64,000 nt of DNA, taken from contig OX235275.1 in assembly GCA_944472155.2 (NCBI GenBank), positions 27,456,865-27,520,864 on the forward strand. The letters are read 5' to 3'. Both the position numbers and the translations under genes were made by a program. Source of the DNA: Trichobilharzia szidati (taxonomy: Eukaryota; Platyhelminthes; Trematoda; Strigeidida; Schistosomatidae). Shown here piece by piece: positions 58,401 to 64,000 of this stretch (positions are counted from its first letter, which is position 1; the number at the start of each line of letters is the position of its first letter). The notes beneath the pieces are model-generated. The model saw only the letters and a program-made list of their open reading frames with translations, ran no database searches and was not told the DNA's origin.

Positions 58401-61400
58401 TATCTCTTTCATTCGAATGAATTAATCAATGCCTTCATCTAAGTTAATGTGCAATTTTTTTATTCCATTTCCACAGATATACAAAATAATAAGCTCTATA
58501 TTCCAAAAGGTAAGCAAGAAGCAACCGAATACATTGCCTACTCACTCGAGTACTGAAAGTGTCTCAATTACACTACCTACCATCGCAGTATTCAAGGATA
58601 CCAATTCATCGAGACAACGAGACAAAAGGCGAAAATAGAAAGTGTATTCGGTGGACTACAATTGAACCAAGAGATACGTAATGCTTCGATTGGACACAGA
58701 CTGGTGTCATACCTGTAATCCCTGGCGCTTGCTGCAGACTGAATTCTATCAGTCAAGTTTGCAATGTGGCCAACAACAAGCTGTGTGGAACTCCAGCACA
58801 GTGTACTCAGAATTCTTGTTATCAGATTGTTGGAGGGAATTGACAGGAGGCCCTTCTTGGCTCAGGGTTTCGTGCATATTGGCTGACATTAGTCAACAAT
58901 GCAGTCCTGCAAGAGGTCAGTCACGAGTCAGAATAGCCCGCTGGCTCATTGTTGACGTCACTGACTGCAGAGGATATGAGATCTTTGATGATCGCAGATA
59001 CGCCTTGTTGACTGGTGATTGTCAACAAGCGGGAGACCTAGATGATTCAGAGGATTTCTTCAGAGGAATCCATCCAACCGTTTAATAATTGAGACACGTA
59101 ATGGCAGAGGGTAAATTCTGATTGGGATTTGAATGAAGGAAACTATGGATAGTCAAATGTTCTTTGAGACAAATAACTCAGGAACACGCCTCCAGTTCAA
59201 CCACACGCATGTAGTTAACAGAGATGAGAACCAGTCGACACTAAGGAAAATTTAATTTGTGTTTATGGAATTATAGTCTATACAGTTTCGTAAGGTGTTG
59301 TCATTCGGATGTACAAAGACGTGTCTATGAAATAGTTAGGATGCTCGATACTTTGACTGACGTAAGGATGAATGAGGATTACTGGAGCAAGACGGTTGAA
59401 AGCGAAGGAGATGTCGGAATTTTACGTGGTTTTCCTAATTAATGCTAACTGTTTCGATCAAATCTGTGGGGAGTTGTGTCGAAGAGTACAAAACATATCA
59501 TCAGTCATAGGTTCTTTCCTACATATGTAAAATATTTTACATTCCACTGCAATAAGACGTGTTGTATAACAATCCATGTATTGACCTGATCACAATTCAC
59601 ATGTATCAGCTGAAATGTATATTTCAGAATATCATCCTATCATTTTATTCTATGTTAATTTCATGTCACTGCTTCCAATGACCTCTGACAAACAAGTGAC
59701 AAATCCTCATTGATTGGTTTCATTATTTTCAGATGGAAGGAATTACGGTGCACAGATTCTCAAATCAGGTTTGTGAAGCTATAATTTCTCTCAATGGTTC
59801 ATAAATATCTTTAATGAATTTCCGTGTCTCAACCTGTACAGTCAGTTAACATAACGTGATCCACTTGTCAGTTCATCCACCAGTAGTTCACCGCCCAAAC
59901 TGGGGATAACATACTCGGAATACTCATGTTAACTCAATGCGTTTCGATGTAGAGTATGTTTATGTCAGCGTTTCGCTGACAGTCTACAACTACCTAGAAT
60001 GTTCACTGAATAATGGCCACGGGTTTCACATGTATTTAAGATCCAAATAACGTGGACGCGTAAGCACGCAATCCGCCTAACAAATATGCTTTTTTCTCGT
60101 CTGTCACACTGGCTGTATTTGTTGATAGCGAAATGGCATCATCTTGAACTTTCACGTGGATTGTTAGCCTTGCTTTCGTCTGTGAGTGGGTAATGCTCCT
60201 GCTTGAAGAACACAGACGAAGAATTTGAGGTTATCTTTACCATCACAATAATAATATTAAGAATAACAAAAGTCTTCCGGGCAAAAGCCCTGCATGTCAC
60301 ACAGAGTTCACAAAGTATTTGTTTGCACTATATTTTCAACTCATTTATTGCTCTTCCATAAGGGTTATAGACTGATACAATATGGCACATTGTATTCGCC
60401 TTCCTGAAAAGTGTGAAACTGTACTTCACAACCCAATTAAAATGTGCCTGAGCACATTCCGATATTAAAAGAAACAAATGATTGAATAGGTAAAGTAATT
60501 TTAGTCAAACGGATTGAGTTTCATCGCGTTGGGATTAAATTCAGGTATAACAAGTATTCAAGATGGCCACCAAGGAGCGCAGGATAGATATGTCATATGC
60601 ACAAGCACCTTCAAAATGCGTCACTGAGAGATTGGCATACTCGTCAGACAAGACGAAGCATGAAGTCACGTCACATTTGCATATATTTATAGAATCACGC
60701 ACAATAATTTGATCTTCGCAGAGAATGATTGTAATGTGATATGTCTGAAGGCTTCAGATAGACACTCCTTTGCCTACTGCTCAATCATTTATTTCAGCTA
60801 CATTCTCACTAACTGGATGCTGAGGAACGGGCTTACAACTTCATTCAGATTGTCTTCACACCTCACCACAAAACGTGCCTTTCCAGTGTAAGAGGTTTGT
60901 GACTCAAATACACAGGAATGATTGATTGTACACATTGGATTCATTTGAAACCTGTTCATCATATGATGGAGCCTACTCTGCAACTGCACACAAACAGCCA
61001 CATGTTTTTCTCTTGTCACTGATGACACTTTCTTACTTGTTTACAGATTCGTGGAGGACTGTCGGTGATGATCTCGAAAGTAAGCGTATACAGTATTTTA
61101 AGTATTGTGCACCAATGATAGGCGAGGGTGGAGTAGCCTAATGAAACTGACACAATACTTTTTCCGCTATTTTGATTGGCGAAGATCATGCATGACAAAT
61201 TCTTATCGAGGATTAAGTCGGCTGAGTAAGCAGAATTCGAACCACAGGTGAATCCACATACATAGTGAAGTTGTTCCCTATCTGGTGTTCATTGGCCAGA
61301 GGCGTCAGTGTTGTTCATGATGATTTCGGAATGGCTGACTCAGAATACATGGACACCCAGGACGCTTTACAATAGACGAATGACTCAGAAACACTGTCTC

Positions 61401-62977
61401 AGGACACTTTGAATGAAAAGGAGATGGAGAAAACTTTGACGTTGATCGGCGAAATCCGTTAGGTGTTCACGAGGAACAAAATGAAGCATTGTCCATCGGA
61501 TCGCCGATCTCATCAATAAAAGCTGACATATTCGTGGATTTTAGCGAGGAAAATCAACCTGAACCATACAAACCATCAACGGGGATATGCAGATGACACG
61601 CGAGTAATAGGAAGAAAGAATGATACAGATAGGATCGACTCACACATAAACAGTAGTCATGTAGACTCAGTGTGGAAATTCAATATAGAAATAGAGGACA
61701 AAATTGAGCAACTACCTGTGCTAGCTGGACTGCACAGTACAAAATCTAACAGATGACAGCGTAAGAATGACGATATAACTAGAGGAGATTCCGTGGTTAT
61801 CTATCACTCAGCTCATCCACTCACAGTAAAAGGAGGGTTGACACACGATCTTGCAGACAGAATGCGCAGACCTACAACAACACTGGATCACCGACGAAGA
61901 GAAATAATAGTCATATTGAAGAGGCTACTGGAAAACAACCACTTGAAAAATTTATCCAAGTTGCTCTGAACTAGCATAGAAGGAGCGTAGAAGGAGATCA
62001 TGACATGAAAGAGGATGTTGAAAGATGGTGACAACACCAAGCGAAAAGAGTTTCTCAGAGGCGGAGTTCAAAGAAACAACAAAAGTGTCAGGATTTGTGG
62101 CAGGTTTAACACAGCGAATCCAACTACCCAGAGATAAAATGAATCAACTGAAAGATCCACTAACAATGATGGAGTAAATTAGTGATGTAATTTAGAAAAT
62201 GATATTGTGTGCTGAATGTCCGACTAAATATGCGGTCAAACGACTAGATCATCGTTGAAAATAAGAGTGAATGAACGTAAACGGTTGACTAAGGCTTATC
62301 TCAAAAAACACAAGCGTAGAAAAATTCGGAAGAAAATTCGTCCACACCTGCACATGCAGGCTGGGAAATCCACAAAATTGATTGTGACACTACTCTCATT
62401 CTGCCTTCTTATATGAACAAATGGAAGAAGAGACTGATAACATCGGAATCCATATTCAGGCTGGTCACGCTGGATACATGTGACATGAGTGACTCGGCAG
62501 CACTTCTATCGGCCACCGAGAATACATTTTTCACCACACACACAAAAATAAATGAAAAAACTCAACCATGCAAATCGCAAATGCATGATTTGAAAGAGAA
62601 CAATTCCAACAATCACTGGCTGTGATCGACAGCAGGAAGTGCGCTCGAAATATTAAAATATGTCAAACCAACAACTCATCATAATGTGAAGCTATCGAAA
62701 TCAAGCTACAATTAATTTGATCTATTTCACAATGCGCAGACGGTTTACTGACACGAAAAAATAATATCACTTCACCAGCTGACACCATGTGCAGGAAACC
62801 AGTATGCGTCAAAGTCAAGAAGGTGCTTTCAAGTGCCGGACAGTTGTTAGCTCAACATATTCTGACGAACATTATGCGAATTTTATTCAAATGTATTTCA
62901 TTTTGTATGTCCTGAGTAACTAAACACAACAATTCTTTTCACAGAATACTCACATTTTCTGAGGGATTTATCTAGAG
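40387..62977 (+). CDS. Schistosome micro-exon gene (MEG), 18 exons found, 3' end outside the window
   Basis: A secreted-protein gene of the MEG type: a 55-nt first exon encodes a signal peptide (MKIYCFLCLFLFVVIHVG), followed by 17 micro-exons of 15, 42, 18, 51, 45, 45, 36, 33, 36, 36, 33, 33, 36, 33, 36, 33 and 33 nt. Every one is a multiple of 3, every junction is phase 1, each has AG/GT borders and all joins are open. Any micro-exon could therefore be skipped without losing frame, as in known MEGs, which make variant secreted proteins from parasite glands by alternative splicing. About 650 coding bases lie in 22.6 kb. The product is basic in its first third (KSKRKS, RRRK, HRRKKR). Exons 8-13 and 14-18 are tandem duplicates. 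Which MEG family member it is, I cannot say. No terminal exon was found. Confidence 0.88.
41475..41489 (+). CDS. MEG exon 2 (15 nt)
   Basis: CATTTCAG | 15 nt | GTAAGAGG, phase 1 to phase 1. Gives D-FNPL after joining G|AT. Both splice sites are strong. Confidence 0.75.
43151..43192 (+). CDS. MEG exon 3 (42 nt)
   Basis: TTTTTATCAG | 42 nt | GTAAGTTT, phase 1 to phase 1. Encodes DSAVQLTDRRPVYR. Confidence 0.8.
43960..44170 (-). repeat. Inverted copy of an intron segment of the MEG locus
   Basis: This segment is the reverse complement of 47085-47295 (GCATATCAGAGAAAAGTACT here against AGTACTTTTCTCGTATATGC there). It is also related to 57300-57445 and 63690-63880. So the MEG locus carries both direct and inverted copies of this block. 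Confidence 0.75.
44504..44521 (+). CDS. MEG exon 4 (18 nt)
   Basis: CCTTTTCATAG | 18 nt | GTAAGTCA, phase 1 to phase 1. Encodes MLQEVE; its first codon is completed by the last A of exon 3. Confidence 0.75.
44839..44889 (+). CDS. MEG exon 5 (51 nt)
   Basis: AAATTTCAG | 51 nt | GTTAGTAC, phase 1 to phase 1. Encodes DSENMLNKSGMKSKRKS, the longest micro-exon here and strongly basic at its end. Confidence 0.8.
45260..45304 (+). CDS. MEG exon 6 (45 nt)
   Basis: CTATGTTTTAG | 45 nt | GTGCGTAT, phase 1 to phase 1. Encodes GRRRKNAEKKHVGIS. Exon and flanks resemble exon 7 about 930 bp downstream, so this is a local tandem duplication. Confidence 0.82.
46192..46236 (+). CDS. MEG exon 7 (45 nt)
   Basis: GTATATTTCAG | 45 nt | GTGGGTAT, phase 1 to phase 1. 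Encodes KHRRKKRNEGSDELK; same length and basic start as exon 6. RRKKR could be a basic-residue cleavage site in a secreted protein. Confidence 0.82.
48238..48273 (+). CDS. MEG exon 8 (36 nt)
   Basis: CACTAACAG | 36 nt | GTGAGTAA, phase 1 to phase 1. Encodes IRRNQLGKIAFE. Its duplicate is exon 14 (DARRLLGRIAFE); 26 of 36 bases match. Confidence 0.87.
48820..48852 (+). CDS. MEG exon 9 (33 nt)
   Basis: TGCTTCCATAG | 33 nt | GTAAGCAA, phase 1 to phase 1. Encodes YIRNNKDYVPK. Its duplicate is exon 15 (YIQNNKLYIPK); of four codons that differ, three change the amino acid. Confidence 0.87.
49080..49470 (+). repeat. SINE cluster in unit 1, duplicated at 58690-59085
   Basis: CTGCAGACTGAATTCTATCA and, further on, GACGTCACTGACTGCAGAGG and GCCTTGTTGACTGGTGATTG belong to the SINE family at 39755-39930. 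The copy in unit 2 is almost identical, so the insertion predates the unit duplication. Open frames here (49074-49316, 58681-59085) are SINE readthrough, not genes. Confidence 0.7.
50104..50139 (+). CDS. MEG exon 10 (36 nt)
   Basis: TTATTTTCAG | 36 nt | GTTTGTGA, phase 1 to phase 1. Encodes DGRNYGAQILKS. All 36 bases are identical to exon 16, and the following intron is nearly identical for about 250 bp. Confidence 0.87.
50788..50817 (+). CDS. Candidate extra MEG micro-exon (30 nt), weak donor
   Basis: CATTTTCAG | 30 nt | GTCGAG, phase 1 to phase 1. It would encode GIRLATRLIT. Length and phase fit, but the donor is poor and a SINE copy begins immediately after. It lies in the segment absent from the second unit. 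Confidence 0.25.
50820..50930 (-). repeat. SINE fragment
   Basis: GAGAACCATTGAAAAATAAG, CACAGCTTTTTCGTCAGCCT and TTGGGTTCATCGGCACTACA match the reverse complement of the 14478-14575 SINE body. Confidence 0.6.
51085..51330 (+). repeat. tRNA-headed SINE, degraded
   Basis: CTCGCTTCATAACCGGAATG, then ACTACTGAATAGTACAAAAC and a TTTCTCTAACTGATGTCAGC ending, match the 14440-14590 family (ending CTCTAACTGGTGTCAGC). It pairs loosely with the minus copy at 50820. Confidence 0.6.
51910..52530 (+). mobile_element. RTE-type LINE 3' fragment
   Basis: GGAGATGGATCAGACACACA, GTTGAATGACATCGCGTGGC and a terminal GCTGCTGAAGCCATTCGTTT parallel 9840-9895 and 10045-10065 of the RTE element. Frames are broken. It lies in the 3.1-kb segment specific to unit 1. 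Confidence 0.7.
53460..53495 (+). CDS. MEG exon 11 (36 nt), present only in the first unit
   Basis: CACTCTACAG | 36 nt | GTAAGTTG, phase 1 to phase 1. Encodes GKPKTTEPPVVT, a Pro/Thr-rich segment that could be O-glycosylated. It lies in the 3.1-kb segment missing from the second unit. Confidence 0.8.
53631..53820 (+). repeat. tRNA-headed SINE with LINE-type 3' tail
   Basis: Head 53631-53708: GGCACAGCGGTTAGGACTCT (A box) and GGTTCGGGGTTCGACTCCTC (B box). Tail: CACATGCTGAAAATTTCATA, then AATACTGTGTGGAATCAAGC and TGTAATAAAAAAAG. The tail is the 3' end of the LINE at 33722-36390. Confidence 0.8.
54223..54231 (+). CDS. Candidate 9-nt MEG micro-exon
   Basis: AAATTCAG | GTATGACAA | GTAATC keeps phase 1 to phase 1 (GMT). 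The duplicate at 60545-60553 (GTATAACAA then GTATTC) keeps the same pattern. The donors are weak and homology alone would preserve it, so it is only a candidate. Confidence 0.25.
54723..54755 (+). CDS. MEG exon 12 (33 nt)
   Basis: TTGTTTACAG | 33 nt | GTAAGCCT, phase 1 to phase 1. Encodes SNWLNMSENYE with one N-glycosylation motif (NMS). Its duplicate is exon 17, which matches at only 18 of 33 bases. Confidence 0.85.
54937..55110 (+). repeat. tRNA-headed SINE with LINE-type tail, older copy
   Basis: CTTGGCACAATGTTTAGGAG, GGTTTGGAGTTCGATCATTG and TAATTCCATACCTGTACAAA then AATCAAAAAAG are the head and tail blocks of 53631-53820. More diverged, and absent from the matching place in unit 2 (just after exon 17). 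Confidence 0.7.
55330..56350 (+). mobile_element. Ancient Penelope-like element in unit 1
   Basis: Broken frames give MAVGSSVSQAFVDIFMDLRQ, then RCADDA (decayed AMGSPLSP...ADIF and YVDD RT motifs). A GIY-YIG remnant follows (SCAECRTKYARQTSRSSLKI near 56220). Its duplicate lies at 61380-62290. Confidence 0.65.
56795..56827 (+). CDS. MEG exon 13 (33 nt)
   Basis: CTTTTGACAG | 33 nt | GTAAGCAC, phase 1 to phase 1. Encodes KYLFLLRNSST with an N-glycosylation motif (NSS). Its duplicate is exon 18 (KYSHFLRDLSR); 23 of 33 bases match. Confidence 0.83.
57869..57904 (+). CDS. MEG exon 14 (36 nt; copy of exon 8)
   Basis: CATTTATAG | 36 nt | GTGAGCGA, phase 1 to phase 1. Encodes DARRLLGRIAFE. Confidence 0.85.
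58477..58509 (+). CDS. MEG exon 15 (33 nt; copy of exon 9)
   Basis: CATTTCCACAG | 33 nt | GTAAGCAA, phase 1 to phase 1. Encodes YIQNNKLYIPK. Confidence 0.85.
58690..59085 (+). repeat. SINE cluster in unit 2
   Basis: Near-identical copy of 49080-49470 at the same place relative to the micro-exons. Confidence 0.7.
59733..59768 (+). CDS. MEG exon 16 (36 nt; identical copy of exon 10)
   Basis: TTATTTTCAG | 36 nt | GTTTGTGA, phase 1 to phase 1. Encodes DGRNYGAQILKS, identical in DNA to exon 10. Confidence 0.87.
61047..61079 (+). CDS. MEG exon 17 (33 nt; diverged copy of exon 12)
   Basis: TTGTTTACAG | 33 nt | GTAAGCGT, phase 1 to phase 1. Encodes DSWRTVGDDLE. The 32 bases before it match those before exon 12 at 31 positions. 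Confidence 0.85.
61380..62300 (+). mobile_element. Ancient Penelope-like element in unit 2
   Basis: Homologue of 55330-56350 with further loss. The GIY-YIG remnant near 62205-62265 reads CAECPTKYAV before frame shifts. A non-homologous stretch at 62280-62450 restores Penelope-like sequence missing from unit 1. Confidence 0.6.
62945..62977 (+). CDS. MEG exon 18 (33 nt; copy of exon 13), last found
   Basis: CTTTTCACAG | 33 nt | GTAAGCCT, phase 1 to phase 1. Encodes KYSHFLRDLSR. The donor is intact, so the gene continues past the window. Confidence 0.83.
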
Positions 62978-63179
62978 GTAAGCCTATGTGAAAGCGAATG
63001 ATTTCAGTCACTCGACTTCATAATCACTGGAAGTGGAATTAGCGAGACCAGCATCAATGTGTTCATTTGTTTTTCCCACCCTTCTGATTGAGTCACTGAT
63101 TATCACGAATGCTTTGTTGTACCAATCACCACCAAGACATTATTCTCGATTCGCCTATCCATTAGGCAGTGAAGAGGAG

Positions 63180-64000
63180 TATTTCATCATACTCCCTCCT
63201 GTCTTCGACAGTTGATTCACTAGTAGTCGGAATGTGTTTGTGACTGTCTGACCACAGGAACACAGAGTAACGTGGAAGTCATCCAATCGTTTAAGTATTT
63301 TTCGGTGAAACCATGCGTCGACCTTCAGTCGACCCTTGAGACTGACACGCAGATGCATTCATGAGTAACACTCATCCAGACACTAGTGAACACAAAAACC
63401 ACGTAGTTCATCGAAGGGTCTCTTTTCGGTGGCGAATTCATTCACTCAGCTCTACACTCGCATTATATCTAACCATTGTTTCACGCGTGTGTGTGCGTGT
63501 ACATTGGGTTTGTCAGAGAAACAAGATTAAACATTAGTCAGGGTTATTGTTCACGACATCACAATACTTCAAACATTTGATGAGTAATGAAGTTGTGACT
63601 GGTGGGTTCACGATTTATTGGAGGGTGGTGGTTGTGAGTTGTGGATGCATCACAGAAGTTGGACAAGTGTATTACAGCTACTAAATGAGGTGAATAATTT
63701 AATGAGTGACTTGTGATCTGGATGCACATGGAAACGAAGGAGAATATTGAATTGTGTAAAAGTTCTAGAGAAATGTAAGAGTTTCAGGGGATGAGAAAGA
63801 CAAGTACACAAATCACAAGTCAGTAGAATCCAACGCCTTTGTTACCATGAAAGTAGGAATGGTTGAGTGATTTCCTCGTGCGAGGAAGAATTAAACATCA
63901 GCAGTTCTAAGGAGACAAAACGGTATTGCCTCATGCACGTTATTCTTTGTCCTATAGATTACTTTGAAGCAGGAGGCGTTTGTTCAAATGGAATGGGCAG
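63180..64000 (+). repeat. Start of MEG tandem unit 3, cut by the window
   Basis: CTTCGACAGTTGATTCACTA, then GTGACTGTCTGACCACAGGA, GTAGTTCATCGAAGGGTCTC and ACAAAACGGTATTGCCTCAT parallel 46590-46660, 57010-57060, 57195-57215 and 57485-57510. No exon has been reached yet. In the other units the first exon comes about 0.9-1.7 kb after the unit start. Confidence 0.75.

Larger units (their letters stand above)
57000..63180 (+). repeat. MEG tandem unit 2 (exons 14-18)
   Basis: Second copy of the unit, shorter because of the 3.1-kb absence at 60075/60076 and because 47500-48170 has little counterpart. From 63180 to the window end the sequence again matches 46560-47330 and 57000-57560, so a third unit begins there. 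Confidence 0.85.

Noticed and set aside
49074..59085. Conserved duplicate frames (49074-49316, 58681-59085) as genes
   Set aside because: They fall in SINE sequence related to 39755-39930. Conservation is explained by the unit duplication.
1..64000. CRISPR array, prokaryotic operon or phage content
   Set aside because: No spaced short direct repeats, no operon structure; introns, SINEs and LINEs show the DNA is eukaryotic.

Overview
The window reads as schistosome (blood fluke) nuclear DNA. It is AT-rich and intron-dominated, and much of it is degraded retrotransposons of the kinds known from Schistosoma: RTE-type and other non-LTR elements, Penelope-like elements with GIY-YIG ends, and tRNA-headed SINEs. 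It also holds a gene built of tiny phase-symmetric exons behind a signal peptide, an architecture established for schistosome micro-exon genes (MEGs). There is one 100-N assembly gap at 21868-21967.

Left part (about 1-21.5 kb, minus strand): seven exons of a Negative Elongation Factor B (NELF-B/COBRA1) homologue. They join in phase, except that one exon shows an apparent 1-nt frame discrepancy. The first (N-terminal) and last exons were not found. The introns are packed with mobile elements: a nearly complete RTE-type LINE, Penelope-like fragments, pieces of a second LINE family and several SINE types.

Middle (about 22-40 kb): a large inverted duplication with arms of about 4 kb (21968-25925 and 27955-32062) around a 2-kb spacer. 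Comparing the arms exposes a 194-bp insertion with a 6-bp target duplication in one of them. To the right lie a degenerate RTE copy, a 0.6-kb element with long inverted termini, a LINE with endonuclease and RT domains (33.7-36.4 kb) and another Penelope-like end. The 3' end of that LINE is shared with the tails of tRNA-headed SINEs elsewhere in the window.

Right part (40.3-64 kb, plus strand): a micro-exon gene. A TATA box and a 55-nt signal-peptide exon are followed by at least 17 micro-exons of 15-51 nt. Every one is a multiple of three, every junction is phase 1, and every join is open. The locus is modular: a unit carrying exons of 36, 33, 36, (36), 33 and 33 nt is repeated in tandem, a third unit begins at the right edge, and the gene runs off the window. 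Some duplicated exons differ far more than the intron bases touching them, which suggests diversifying selection on the secreted product. One 3.1-kb segment, exon included, is present in the first unit and absent from the second. No stop codon or terminal exon is seen.

All family assignments come from reading the sequence and from memory of the families; no database search was run.
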